A DNA stretch of 64,000 bases from Bradyrhizobium sp. CSA112 (GCF_029051645.1 NZ_JAACFS010000028.1:1-64000), one strand, 5' to 3'; counted from the first letter of the stretch, positions 1-8,640 are shown. Translations and numbers: made by a program. Notes: generated from the letters alone by a model not told the origin.

Positions 1-34
1 CCGTAACACCATCCATGTGAGGGACGACCGCCCG

Positions 35-100
35 CCTTCCAAGCAAGCCGCGCGAAGCGCGCATTCAACAGCGCCGTAGCAAGCGCGGCTTGCTTGGAGG
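35..100. repeat. Imperfect inverted repeat, intergenic
   Basis: The arms at 35-52 and 84-100 are reverse complements around the core CCAAGCAAGCCGCG, with one extra base in the left arm and a spacer of about 31 bases. The element lies beyond the 3' end of the minus-strand tetR gene in a stretch with no plausible ORF. It could be a transcribed hairpin or the edge of a dispersed repeat, because the bases just downstream (ctcgcaatgacgg) resemble the ends of short repeats common in Bradyrhizobium-type genomes. The latter is inference. Confidence 0.5.
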
Positions 101-168
101 GCAGACCGGGCCCGTTACCCCATCTACAGAGCTCTCGCAATGACGGAAGAGTCAACTGGCGAATACGG

Positions 169-774
169 TCAATTCGCCTTACGCGGCTCAAGGGCCCTGA
201 AAAGGAAATCGATCATCTGGTCGATCGTCGCGCTGGGCTTGTTGACGGCCTGCGCGATCATCTGCGGATGGAAGAAGCGGATCATGCCGGTGCAGGTGCA
301 GAGCGCCGCCAACGGCAAGTCGGGGGCCTCGAACTCGCCGGACGCCACGCCCTGCGCGATCACCTCGCCGATGATGCCGGTACAGCATTCGATATGGGCG
401 ACGCAGACGTCCCAATCCTCCTCCATCGCGATCTCGACCATCTCGTGCAGCTTGGAATCGCCGACATAGCGCTCCGTGTTCATCCGATTGATGGTCTTGA
501 GCAGCTCGCGCAGGCGAGGCTTCGCCGGGCCGGGTTGGGCCGCGATCCGTCGCGCCTCGATCTCCACCTCGCCCATCAGGGTTCGCGCCACACCCTCGTG
601 GATCGCCTTCTTCGAATCGAAGAAGCGATAGACGTTGGCCGGGCTCATCCGCAGTTCCTTGGCGATGTCGGCGACCGTGGTCTTCTGGTAGCCGATCTGC
701 CGGAACAGACGCTCCGCCACCACGAGAATCCTTTCCCGGGTATCGGTCTCGATGTGTTCCGAAATCAGCGTCAT
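169..774 (-). CDS. TetR/AcrR family transcriptional regulator
   Basis: A 201-residue one-domain regulator. The N-terminal helix-turn-helix (about residues 10-56) has the family pattern ERILVVAERLFRQIGYQKTT, then VADIAKELRMSPANVYRFF, which is typical of TetR repressors. The C-terminal half is the variable ligand/dimer domain and contains several Cys residues (a CCTG segment). I chose the ATG at 774 over the in-frame TTG at 786 because it begins the conserved region. It is the last gene of a minus-strand operon, 19 bases after the RND pump stop, so it probably represses the pump operon by binding the palindrome at 5129-5150. The ligand is unknown. Confidence 0.9.
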   Translation of the reverse strand: MTLISEHIETDTRERILVVAERLFRQIGYQKTTVADIAKELRMSPANVYRFFDSKKAIHEGVARTLMGEVEIEARRIAAQPGPAKPRLRELLKTINRMNTERYVGDSKLHEMVEIAMEEDWDVCVAHIECCTGIIGEVIAQGVASGEFEAPDLPLAALCTCTGMIRFFHPQMIAQAVNKPSATIDQMIDFLFRALEPRKAN

Positions 775-793
775 GTCAGCTCTCAATGTTCAA

Positions 794-3700
794 TTATTCT
801 GCAGCGTCGGCAAGCGGAATTGCGTGCGGCCCGCGAGCATGCTCCTTCGCCTGATGCTGCGGCGCAAGATCAGGCTGCTCGGCCTGGCCGCTCTCTTCCA
901 GGCTCTTCCTGAACCACAGGGCATAAAGGCCCGGCAGGTAGAGCAAGGTCAGGAAGGTTGCAACGAACAAACCACCCATGATGGTGATCGCCATCGGTCC
1001 CCAGAAGGCGGAGCGCGACAGCGGAATCATGGCGAGGATCGCCGCCAGCGCCGTCAGCACCACCGGCCGGGCACGCCGGACGGTGGCCTCGACGATGGCC
1101 TCCTTGCGCGTCAGCCCCTGAGACACGTCGGCCTCGATCTGATCGACCAGGATCACGGCGTTACGCATGATCATACCGGCCAGCGCGATCAGTCCGAGCA
1201 GCGCCACGAAGCCGAACGGCTGGTTGGCAATATTGAGGCCGAGCGAGGCGCCGACGATGCCGAGCGGCGCGGTCAGGAACACCAGGATCAGGCGCGAGAA
1301 GCTCTGCAACTGGATCATCAGCAGGGTGAGCATCACCAGCGCCATTAGCGGAAACAGCAGGGCGATCGAGGCGTTGCCCTTTTCGGATTCCTCGAACGCG
1401 CCGCCGGGCTCGATCCGGTAGGCCGGCTCGAGATGATCGCGGATTTCCTTCAGCTTCGGCCAGATCTGGTTGGTGACGTCGGGCGCCTGCACGCCGTCGA
1501 CGACGTCGGTCCGCACCGTGATCGCCATATCACGGTTGCGCCGCCACATGATCGGCTCCTCATGGGAATACTCGATCCTGGCAATCTGCTGCAGCGGCAC
1601 GGCGACGCCGTTGCGCGAGGTCACGGTGAGATCGCCGACGCGGCCGAGGTCGAGCCGTTCGGACGGCACCGCGCGCGCGACCACGCCGACCTTCTCGATG
1701 CCGTCGCGGATGGTGGTGACCGGCGCGCCCGAGATCAGCATCGCAAGCGCCTGCGAGACGTCCTGCGGGGTCAGGCCGAGCGCGCGGGCGCGGTCCTGAT
1801 CCACCACCAGCTTCAGGTAGGGCGACTGCTCGTTCCAATCGAGCTGCGGCTCAAGGACGTTGGGATTCTGCTTCATGACGTCGCGAACCCTGTAGGCGAT
1901 GTCGCGCACGGTGTTGGGGTCGGGGCCGATCACGCGGAACTGGACCGGGAAACCGACCGGCGGACCGAAATTGAAGCGGTCGATGCGAACGCGCGCTTCG
2001 GACAGGTCGCCCTCGGCGACCGCCTTCTCCAGCCGCGCCTTGATCCTCTCGCGGGCCTCGACGTCCTTGGAGACGATCACGATCTCGGCAAAGGCCTCGT
2101 TGGGCAGTTGCGGATTGAGGCCGAGCCAGAAGCGTGGCGAGCCCTGACCGACATAGGCGGTGTAGGTCGCGATATCCTTGTCGTCCTTCAAGAGCGCTTC
2201 GGCCTTCTTGACGGACTTTTCCGTGACGTTGAAGGCGGTGCCTTCCGGCAGGCGCAGTTGCAGGAACAGCTCGGGTCGCTCCGACAGCGGAAAGAACTGC
2301 TGCTGCACATTGCCGAAGCCCACGATCGACAGCGCGAACACGCCGACCGTCGCCGCCACTACCTTGATACGGTGGTCGACGCACCACTGCACCATGCTGC
2401 GCAGGATGCGATAGACCCGCGTCTCATAGATCGCGTGCGGATCGTGATTGTGATGCACAACGATGTTGGGCAGCAGCTTGACGCCGATATAGGGCGTGAA
2501 AATCACCGCGACAAACCAGGAGGCGACCAGCGCAATCGCCACGATCCAGAAGATGCCGCCAGCATATTCGCCGACCGCCGAATTGGCAAAGCCGATGGGG
2601 AGGAAGCCAGCGGCCGTGACCAGCGTCCCCGTGAGCATCGGAAACGCAGTTGATTCCCAGGCAAAGGACGCCGCGCGGACGCGGTCCCAGCCCTGTTCCA
2701 TTTTTACCACCATCATCTCCACCGCGATGATGGCGTCGTCGACCAACAGGCCGAGCGCGATGATCAGCGCGCCGAGCGTGATGCGGTGCAGGTCGATCGA
2801 CATCGCGTTCATGACGATGAACACGATCGCGAGCACCAGCGGCACCGACATGGCGACCACGATTCCCGTGCGCCAGCCGAGCGCGACGAACGACACGAAC
2901 AGCACGATCGCCAGCGCCTCGATGAAGGAATGAACGAACTCGCCGACCGCGCGCTCGACCACCTTTGGCTGGTCAGCGATTTGCTCGACCTCGATGCCCT
3001 GCGGCACAGCCTTCATGAAATCGTTTGTCGCCTTCTCGACTTCCTTGCCGAGCTCGAGGATGTTGGCGCCCTTGGTGGTGACGACGCCGATGCCGATCGC
3101 AGGCTTGCCTTCCTGGCGGGCGACGAAGGTCGGGGGATCGACGAAGCCGTGGGTGACGGTCGCGATGTCGCCGAGCCGGAACACGCGGCCGTTGCTTTCG
3201 ACCGGGGTTTCCGCGACTGCCTTGGCGCCATCAAGTGCGCCGGTGACGCGCAGCGGCACGCGCTGCGAGGAAGTTTCCACCGTGCCAGCGGGCGTGACGT
3301 TGTTCTGCTTGGCGAGCGAATCGAATAGCGCCTGCGGCGTGATGCCGAGCGTTGCGAGCTTGGCGTGGGAGAATTCAACGAAAATGCGCTCGTCCTGGGT
3401 GCCGTAGAGATTGACCTTGGTGACGCCGGAAACCTTCAACAGGCGCTGACGCATGCCTTCGGCGGCCTTCTTCAATTGCGCGTAGTCGGCGCCGTCGCCG
3501 GTCATCATGTAGAGAATGGAATCGACGTCGGAAAATTCGTCGTTGACGTTCGGCCCGAGCAGGCCCGCGGGCAACTGGCCCTGCACATCGGCGAGCTTCT
3601 TGCGCAACAGATAAAACAGATAGGGCACGTCCTTCGGCGGCGTCGAATCCTTGAAGGTGACCTGCAGCGCCGTGAACGCCGGCTTGGAATAGGTCTGCAC

Positions 3701-3946
3701 CTTCTCGAAGAACGGCAATTCCTGCAGCTTCTTCTCGATGGGGTCGGCCACCTGGGTCTGCATTTCCTGCGCGGTCGCGCCCGGCCAGATCGCAGAAACG
3801 TTCACCACCTTCACGGTGAAGAACGGGTCCTCGGCGCGGCCGAGCCGCTGATAGGAGAAGAAGCCGGCGACGCCCAGCGCGATCATCAGGAACAGGATCA
3901 GGGTCGGATGGCTCACCGCCCAGCCCGAAAGATTGAAGCGCTTCAT
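794..3946 (-). CDS. RND efflux pump permease (HAE1/AcrB-like)
   Basis: An inner-membrane proton-driven drug/solvent exporter of 1050 residues, the normal length for the AcrB class. It starts with a cytoplasmic tail and TM1 (about residues 12-32), followed by a large periplasmic porter loop beginning with the family motif GRAEDPFF. TM4 carries the paired acidic residues of the proton relay in GLLVDDAIIAVEMM. A second periplasmic loop and six further TM helices follow. The start is the ATG at 3946, preceded by GGAG at 6 bases; the in-frame TTG at 3958 is less likely. It lies 31 bases downstream of its adaptor. No outer-membrane factor gene is adjacent, so it probably borrows a TolC-type protein encoded elsewhere. 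Confidence 0.95.
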   Translation of the reverse strand: MKRFNLSGWAVSHPTLILFLMIALGVAGFFSYQRLGRAEDPFFTVKVVNVSAIWPGATAQEMQTQVADPIEKKLQELPFFEKVQTYSKPAFTALQVTFKDSTPPKDVPYLFYLLRKKLADVQGQLPAGLLGPNVNDEFSDVDSILYMMTGDGADYAQLKKAAEGMRQRLLKVSGVTKVNLYGTQDERIFVEFSHAKLATLGITPQALFDSLAKQNNVTPAGTVETSSQRVPLRVTGALDGAKAVAETPVESNGRVFRLGDIATVTHGFVDPPTFVARQEGKPAIGIGVVTTKGANILELGKEVEKATNDFMKAVPQGIEVEQIADQPKVVERAVGEFVHSFIEALAIVLFVSFVALGWRTGIVVAMSVPLVLAIVFIVMNAMSIDLHRITLGALIIALGLLVDDAIIAVEMMVVKMEQGWDRVRAASFAWESTAFPMLTGTLVTAAGFLPIGFANSAVGEYAGGIFWIVAIALVASWFVAVIFTPYIGVKLLPNIVVHHNHDPHAIYETRVYRILRSMVQWCVDHRIKVVAATVGVFALSIVGFGNVQQQFFPLSERPELFLQLRLPEGTAFNVTEKSVKKAEALLKDDKDIATYTAYVGQGSPRFWLGLNPQLPNEAFAEIVIVSKDVEARERIKARLEKAVAEGDLSEARVRIDRFNFGPPVGFPVQFRVIGPDPNTVRDIAYRVRDVMKQNPNVLEPQLDWNEQSPYLKLVVDQDRARALGLTPQDVSQALAMLISGAPVTTIRDGIEKVGVVARAVPSERLDLGRVGDLTVTSRNGVAVPLQQIARIEYSHEEPIMWRRNRDMAITVRTDVVDGVQAPDVTNQIWPKLKEIRDHLEPAYRIEPGGAFEESEKGNASIALLFPLMALVMLTLLMIQLQSFSRLILVFLTAPLGIVGASLGLNIANQPFGFVALLGLIALAGMIMRNAVILVDQIEADVSQGLTRKEAIVEATVRRARPVVLTALAAILAMIPLSRSAFWGPMAITIMGGLFVATFLTLLYLPGLYALWFRKSLEESGQAEQPDLAPQHQAKEHARGPHAIPLADAAE

Positions 3947-3977
3947 GTCACTCTCCAACTTCGAAATCTATTTGGCG

Positions 3978-5084
3978 CTAGAACGACAGCGACGAGACCA
4001 CCCGGACCTTCTGGGCCGGATCGAGCTTCTGCACGCCGAGCGCAACCACCTTGGCGCCCTCGTTGACGCCGCCTGCGATGACGACGGAGTTACTGTCGTA
4101 GGATTTCACGATGACCGGCTTCAGCGTTACCGCGCCGGAATCGTCGACGATATAGAGCGAGGGATTGCTGCCCTGGCTGAACAGCGCCGACAGCGGCAGT
4201 TTTGCCACGCGCTCGCTGGCCCCATCGGCAAGTGTCAGTGTGGCGGTCATTCCAAGCGAGACCTTGTCGTCGGCTTCCGGCAGCGAAAATTTGGCCAGAT
4301 AGGTCCGCGTCGCCGGATCGGCGGAAGGCGCGATCTCGCGCAGCTTCGCGGTGTATTTCCTCTCCGAATCCGACCACAGCGTCACGGTCGCGGAGCCCGA
4401 CTTGGCGCGGCCGACCAGCGTTTCAGGGATCGCGACCACGGCCTCCTTTTCGCCAAAGCGTGCGACGCGGACCGCAGTCTGGCCGGAGGCGACGACCTGG
4501 CCGGGATCGATCAGGGTCGCGGTGACGACGCCGCGGCTGTCGGCCAGCAGCGTCGCATAAGACAGAGAATTCTTGGTGAGTTCGACTTGCCGCTCGGCGC
4601 GATTAAGGCGTGCGCGCGCTTCATCGGCGGCGGCGCGGCTCTGATCCATCTGCGCATCGGTGGTCCAGCCCTTGGCGCGCAGATCCTTGGCGCGCTGCTC
4701 GGCGGCGCCAGCCTGCGCCAGCACGCCGGTGGCGGCGCGGAATTCGGCCTCTGCCTGCTCGGCCTGCAGTTTCAGATCGACCTCGTCGAGGGTGGCGAGC
4801 GGCTGGCCGACATCCACCGTCTGGCCGACCTCGACCAGGCGCCGGGCGACCTTGCCGGGGACCCGAAAGCCCATGTCAGTCTCGATCCGGGGCCGAATGG
4901 TGCCGACAAAGCTGCGCTCAGGCGTCTCAGCCGAATAATGCACGGTGGCGACCAGAACCGGGCGTCCGGGAGCCGGTGCCTCGGCGGCCTTTTCATTGCA
5001 GCCGGCCAGGACGAACACCGCCAATGCCAGCGACGCTCCCGTCAAGAGCTTGTAATAGCTAGCGAAAATTGAGCGGGCGAACAT
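3978..5084 (-). CDS. RND efflux periplasmic adaptor lipoprotein (MFP)
   Basis: A 368-residue membrane-fusion protein. A lipoprotein signal with lipobox LAGC ends at Cys29, so it should be lipid-anchored in the periplasm. It then shows the biotinyl-lipoyl-like hairpin half-motifs (VEVGQTVDVGQPLATLDEVD), an alpha-hairpin rich in Ala/Glu, and the second lipoyl half (DSRGVVTATLIDPGQVVASG). The start at 5084 is favoured because GGAG sits 6 bases upstream; earlier in-frame ATGs would spoil the signal peptide. It is the first gene of the adaptor-pump-tetR operon, with a 22-base palindrome 45-66 bases upstream. Substrate specificity cannot be read from the sequence. Confidence 0.93.
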   Translation of the reverse strand: MFARSIFASYYKLLTGASLALAVFVLAGCNEKAAEAPAPGRPVLVATVHYSAETPERSFVGTIRPRIETDMGFRVPGKVARRLVEVGQTVDVGQPLATLDEVDLKLQAEQAEAEFRAATGVLAQAGAAEQRAKDLRAKGWTTDAQMDQSRAAADEARARLNRAERQVELTKNSLSYATLLADSRGVVTATLIDPGQVVASGQTAVRVARFGEKEAVVAIPETLVGRAKSGSATVTLWSDSERKYTAKLREIAPSADPATRTYLAKFSLPEADDKVSLGMTATLTLADGASERVAKLPLSALFSQGSNPSLYIVDDSGAVTLKPVIVKSYDSNSVVIAGGVNEGAKVVALGVQKLDPAQKVRVVSSLSF

Positions 5085-5128
5085 CAGACTCTCCATCGCA
5101 GATCTGATGAAGAGTATTGAATGGCGAA

Positions 5129-5150
5129 TGACGAATGTCAATATTCGTCA
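5129..5150 (-). promoter_or_regulatory. Putative TetR operator of the RND operon
   Basis: A perfect inverted repeat of 8-base arms TGACGAAT and ATTCGTCA separated by 6 bases. It lies 45 bases upstream of the adaptor start codon, where a promoter is expected. A near-copy of the arm (GCGAATGACGAATG) extends leftward. Size and position fit a TetR operator recognised by the regulator encoded at the end of the same operon. The assignment is inference. Confidence 0.6.
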
Positions 5151-5355
5151 GTGATCATGAATTCGTGAAGGGAACTGAGGTTAAGGGGTAATTGCCTTCT
5201 GGAGAGAGAATTGGCATCCGCCGACGACTGGGCATTCCAGGCACGCGCAGCAATCCGGGGACAGCCTCGGCGCAGAGCGGACCTCCGCAGGTTACGCTCG
5301 GCTCATCCGGCCATGCGGCTACCTCCGGTCCGCCGTCGAAGCCCGCCATCGCGGA

Positions 5356-5853
5356 TCAGCCGCGTCGAGCCTTCTTGCGAGCCCTCTTTGGGCTGCTGGT
5401 CTTCTTTGCGCTTCTCGCCACCTTGCTCGCAGACATTAACTTCGTACCGCTCGATTTCCCTGCGACCGACCTCTTCGCCGTCTTTTTTGCGGTTGGCGCC
5501 TTTCCAGTTCGAGCCGTGACAGTTCGAGCCTTGACAGTTCGAGCCTTGGCAGTGCGAGCCTTGGCAGTGCGAGCTTTGGCGGCTCCGGCTTTCTTGGCCT
5601 TGGCTGCCGGCGCGCTGCGCCGCTTCTTCGCTGCGCGCTTCCGCCGTTCAGGCGCGGCTGCAGCCGGCGGCACCATCAGAGGATCGGAAACGAGGCCATC
5701 GGCGGCGAGCGGTATGTAGGCCGCCGCGCGTTCGTCGGCCCTCAAGGCCGGCTCGTCCGTCTTCAGCGCCTGGCTCGCGGCATCTGTCGCAGTGCTGGCA
5801 ATGTCCTTCACCGTATCGGTGAATTTTTCCAGAATCGATTTGTTCTTGCCCAT
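5356..5853 (-). CDS. Lys/Ala-rich histone-H1-like protein
   Basis: A 165-residue protein. About residues 1-60 form a mildly amphipathic, acidic helical segment (ILEKFTDTVKDIASTATDAA), somewhat like phasin or LEA-type helices. The rest, from about residue 75, is a very basic Lys/Ala/Arg/Thr tail like the C-terminal tail of histone H1 and bacterial AlgP/HctB-type proteins. Five pentapeptide units of the form AKART/VKART lie in the middle and are encoded by a 15-base tandem repeat (5505-5579). The start at 5853 has GGGAGG 5-6 bases upstream. It probably binds nucleic acid or is surface-charged; the function is unknown. Repeat number may vary between strains. Confidence 0.75.
   Translation of the reverse strand: MGKNKSILEKFTDTVKDIASTATDAASQALKTDEPALRADERAAAYIPLAADGLVSDPLMVPPAAAAPERRKRAAKKRRSAPAAKAKKAGAAKARTAKARTAKARTVKARTVTARTGKAPTAKKTAKRSVAGKSSGTKLMSASKVARSAKKTSSPKRARKKARRG
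5505..5579. repeat. 15-bp coding tandem repeat (5 units)
   Basis: Five head-to-tail 15-base units of the form CAGTTCGAGCCTTGA/G, with 1-3 substitutions each, start at 5505, 5520, 5535, 5550 and 5565. They lie in frame within the H1-like gene and encode pentapeptides of the AKART type on the minus strand. The high identity suggests recent slippage or duplication. Confidence 0.85.
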
Positions 5854-5924
5854 GGCCGCCTCCCAGTCGTTGTCCACCATGGAACTAACAAACCCGGCGG
5901 CGTCGGGTTCCCGGACGGAACCTC

Positions 5925-7097
5925 TTACTCCGCCAACTGAAAAAGCTGGAAACGATGCAGCTCTTCCTCAATAAGGCGCTTGTATTCCTTGCGCGCCGTC
6001 CTCGCCGTGCCCTTGCCGACCCAGCTCCATTTCTGCATCAGGAGTCTTTTGTTCTGGCGGTCGGTCTTCAGGTCGATGGCGGCGACGATGTCTTCGCCGA
6101 CCAGGACCGGGAGCGCGAAATAGCCGAACAGGCGCTTCTCCTTGGGCACATAGGCCTCGAAGCGGTGACCGTAGTCGAAGAACAGTTCGGTGCGCTTGCG
6201 CTGGATAACAAGCGGATCGAACGGCGAGAGGATGTGCACCAGGCCCTCGCTCACGCCGGCCGGCGGATTCGCTTCCAGCACTTCCGGCCGGACCCAATGC
6301 TCCTGCTTGCCGGCGCCTTCGACCGTCACCGGCACCAGTTCCTTGCGCCGCACCCGCGCCTCGATCAGGCGCCGCACTGCAGGCTTGCTCGGCGCGTCGA
6401 GATGGCAGATGGAATCGAGGCTGACGACGCCCTGCGAACGCAGCGCGCGATCAAGCAGATAGGCGGTGATTTCCACTGAGGTTGCTGGCTTCGGCGGCTT
6501 GTCCCAGCCGAAATGCCGCGTCATCAACTCATAGGTCTTGAGCATGCCGGTGCGTTCGGAGATCGTCACCTCGCCGGTGTAGAAGGCGAGCTGCAGCGCC
6601 CGCTTCGAGGGTTTGCGGCTCTGCCAGAGATGTTCCTTCTCGGTCAGCACGTCGTCCTCGATATCGCGGATAGTCAGCGCGCCGTCGCGCCGCAGCAGCC
6701 GCATCACCTTGCGGGTGTCCTCCGGCTTGACGGAAGCAAACCATCGGTGGCCGTCGCGCCGGTGCTCCCTCATCGCCGGAACGAAGAAGCGAAAATCCTT
6801 CGCCGGCACATAGGACAGCGCATGCGTCCAGTATTCGAACACGCTCTTGTCGACGCTCTGCGCCTGCCGCAGGTCCGCGCGGGCGTAGGCCGGGATGCGG
6901 CTATAGAGAATGTGATGATGGCAGCGCTCGACGACGTGGATGGTGTCGATCTGCACATAGCCGAGATGTTCCACCGCCGCCGCAACCGCCTGCGGTCCGG
7001 CGCCGAACGGCTCGCTGGTATCGAGCCGTTGGGCCTGCAGCCAGATTCGCCGGGCCTCGATCTTGGTCAGGGGACGGGGGTCAGTCGCGCGGGGCAT
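5925..7097 (-). CDS. YcaQ/AlkX-like winged-helix DNA glycosylase
   Basis: A 390-residue protein of the HTH_42 family, which contains E. coli YcaQ (an interstrand-crosslink DNA glycosylase) and Streptomyces AlkZ. The catalytic QxD motif is visible as VQID (Gln49 and Asp51) in a conserved block (GYVQIDTIHVVERCHHHILYSR, written here only to show the spacing of Q, D and HH). The C-terminal part holds winged-helix repeats and the conserved FDPLVIQRKRTELFFDYGHRFE region. The likely role is removal of bulky or crosslinked N7-alkylguanine. It is a single gene, with an ATG start at 7097. Confidence 0.85.
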   Translation of the reverse strand: MPRATDPRPLTKIEARRIWLQAQRLDTSEPFGAGPQAVAAAVEHLGYVQIDTIHVVERCHHHILYSRIPAYARADLRQAQSVDKSVFEYWTHALSYVPAKDFRFFVPAMREHRRDGHRWFASVKPEDTRKVMRLLRRDGALTIRDIEDDVLTEKEHLWQSRKPSKRALQLAFYTGEVTISERTGMLKTYELMTRHFGWDKPPKPATSVEITAYLLDRALRSQGVVSLDSICHLDAPSKPAVRRLIEARVRRKELVPVTVEGAGKQEHWVRPEVLEANPPAGVSEGLVHILSPFDPLVIQRKRTELFFDYGHRFEAYVPKEKRLFGYFALPVLVGEDIVAAIDLKTDRQNKRLLMQKWSWVGKGTARTARKEYKRLIEEELHRFQLFQLAE

Positions 7098-7175
7098 CGC
7101 ACCGCAATGTATCGGGATTCGCGCGCCTTGGGAGTCCTTAAGGTTCCGCGCTAGCAGCTTCGGCGCGAACTCGCC

Positions 7176-7406
7176 TCACCGCTTCTGCCGCTCTCCCACG
7201 CTGCCGGTTGCGATTTCGGCCTCGCAGGAGGCGCGGCCGGGCTGCGGCGCATGGCATTTGTAGACGTGGCCGGTAAGGCGATCGACCAGCCACGCGCTCT
7301 CCTCTGTCGGGCTTTCGAACCCGACATAGCGGCTGCCGAGCGAGTTGATCAGCGTCGACAGCAAAATTGCAGCGGCGATCATCGCCGCGCCGATGAGTGT
7401 TGGCAT
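7176..7406 (-). CDS. Small hypothetical membrane-anchored protein
   Basis: A 76-residue protein if started at the ATG at 7406. One hydrophobic N-terminal segment (about residues 4-22, TLIGAAMIAAAILLSTLI) could be a TM anchor or uncleaved signal. A polar tail follows with two Cys residues (KCHAP, ASCEAE) and a TGHVYKC stretch, which in short periplasmic proteins often precedes a disulfide. An in-frame start at 7487 would add a non-hydrophobic N terminus and is less attractive. I do not recognise the family. Confidence 0.5.
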   Translation of the reverse strand: MPTLIGAAMIAAAILLSTLINSLGSRYVGFESPTEESAWLVDRLTGHVYKCHAPQPGRASCEAEIATGSVGERQKR

Positions 7407-7487
7407 TGAATTTCCGGAACCGGAAGGCTCCGATGCGCTGGTGCGATAACCCAGATAATCACGCTGACGTTTGACTGACTGTAACAC

Positions 7488-7838
7488 TGCCCCGCCCGTT
7501 TGGTTGCCCCGAACGATTTCTTCTTCAGATTTTTTTGTGAGCAGTTTTGCTAGAGACGCATCTGGCCGTTTTGTTGTCCACAGATCGGCGCTTGCGCGAC
7601 GGACTCGCTTTTTTTGTGAGTGAGCATATCAGCGGCGGAAGCGATGCTCCGGTCCGTTGCTCTGCGAGGCGTTGGTGCCACGCCGCCTGCAGCGTGCCAT
7701 CACGGCAGTACCTTGTGCTGCCGAGCGCCAAGCTAGGTACACTTCGGATAGCCGCGCAGCGCGAGCGGCTCCGTCGAACTTGCCGGAGACTTGATGTCGG
7801 GCAGCTCAGGCCAGCGTCCGTGGAAAGCCGGCCTTTAC
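7488..7838. other. Gene-free stretch upstream of the OmpA-family gene
   Basis: No convincing ORF is seen. The stretch is less G+C-rich than its neighbours and contains two copies of a TTTTTTTGTGAG-like sequence (near 7531 and 7609). It may hold promoter or leader elements for the OmpA-family gene, since the CRP-like palindrome follows at 7839. Nothing more can be supported. Confidence 0.4.
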
Positions 7839-7860
7839 CAATGTGATTTGAATCACATTG
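7839..7860 (+). promoter_or_regulatory. CRP-type palindrome upstream of the OmpA-family gene
   Basis: A perfect 22-base palindrome with arms CAATGTGATT and AATCACATTG around a TG centre. It contains the classical CRP half-sites TGTGA-N6-TCACA without mismatch. It ends 85 bases before the ATG of the OmpA-family gene. A CRP/FNR-family regulator of the cAMP type is the natural candidate. FixK/FNR-type proteins prefer TTGAT half-sites and fit less well. Confidence 0.7.
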
Positions 7861-7945
7861 CCCGCTTTGAACCCGTCCTATGGTCGCAGCATCAAGACGT
7901 CATACGCGCCAGTTTGGCAGGCGTTAACAGTAAGGATCCAAGACA

Positions 7946-8584
7946 ATGACCCGCTTTCATGCACTTTCGATCATGACTATCGGCGCCGCGCTGTCGATGA
8001 CAGCGGGCCTGGCTGTGGCCGGCGACGCCGTCTCGGCCGACAAAATCCTGGACGCCCTGAAGCCGAAGCCGGGCGTGACCCGCGGCCTCTCGTCCGGCCC
8101 GCAGCAGCCGGTGGATGCCGCCGCAAAGGCCAAGGAAATCGGCTTCGTCGACTCGCTCCGCAACCGCAAGACCCGGTCGTTGTCGCTCGGCGAGCGCCAG
8201 GAAATTGCGGAACTTGCCGCGAGCAAGCCGAAGATCGATCTCGAAATCCAGTTCGACTACAATTCAGCGGACATCAGCAAGAACTCGGTTTCCGCTGTGC
8301 AGGAGCTCGGTAAGGCGCTCTCGGATTCGAGCCTGAAAGGTTCGACCTTCGTGGTCGCCGGTCATACCGACGCGATCGGCAGCGAGCCGTATAACCAGGA
8401 ACTTTCCGAACGCCGCGCCGATACGATCAAGAGGTACCTGACCGAGAAGTACGGCATCGCAGGCTCGAACCTCGTCACCGTCGGTTATGGCGAGACCAAG
8501 CCGAAGGATCCGAATGTGCCGACGGACCCGACCAACCGCCGCGTTCAGGTCGTCAACATGGACACCAAGACCGCCTCGAAGTGA
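7946..8584 (+). CDS. OmpA-family (peptidoglycan-binding) outer-membrane protein
   Basis: A 212-residue exported protein. Residues 1 to about 25 form a signal peptide ending LAVAG/DA, followed by a low-complexity linker. The C-terminal OmpA domain (about residues 95-205) has the peptidoglycan-binding signature VAGHTDAIGS...NQELSERRA, including the Asp and Arg that contact diaminopimelate. There is no N-terminal barrel, so it resembles a small OmpA/Pal-like anchor. AAGGA lies 9 bases upstream of the ATG. It is a single gene closed by a strong terminator at 8612-8640 and preceded by a CRP-like operator. Confidence 0.9.
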   Translation: MTRFHALSIMTIGAALSMTAGLAVAGDAVSADKILDALKPKPGVTRGLSSGPQQPVDAAAKAKEIGFVDSLRNRKTRSLSLGERQEIAELAASKPKIDLEIQFDYNSADISKNSVSAVQELGKALSDSSLKGSTFVVAGHTDAIGSEPYNQELSERRADTIKRYLTEKYGIAGSNLVTVGYGETKPKDPNVPTDPTNRRVQVVNMDTKTASK

Positions 8585-8611
8585 GATCTTGAAGTGAGGT
8601 CTTGAAAATCG

Positions 8612-8640
8612 AACCGCCTGCCCCTTCGGCAGGCGGTTTT
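8612..8640 (+). terminator. Rho-independent terminator of the OmpA-family gene
   Basis: An 11-bp perfect stem (AACCGCCTGCC at 8612-8622 with GGCAGGCGGTT at 8628-8638) with a 5-base loop, running into TTTTCT. It sits 28 bases after the stop codon. Confidence 0.9.

Noticed and set aside
1433..2653. Long plus-strand frame of 406 codons opposite the RND pump gene
   Set aside because: It lies wholly inside the pump gene on the other strand, has Arg/His/Asp-rich composition typical of antisense frames in high-G+C DNA, and shows no protein motif.
5155..5349. Minus-strand frame of 64 codons between the efflux operon and the H1-like gene
   Set aside because: No ribosome site, low-complexity Pro/Arg composition and no recognisable motif; treated as chance.
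5192..5719. Plus-strand frame with RALAVRALAV-type repeats
   Set aside because: It is the opposite-strand reading of the 15-bp repeat in the H1-like gene; the minus-strand frame has the ribosome site and a coherent protein.
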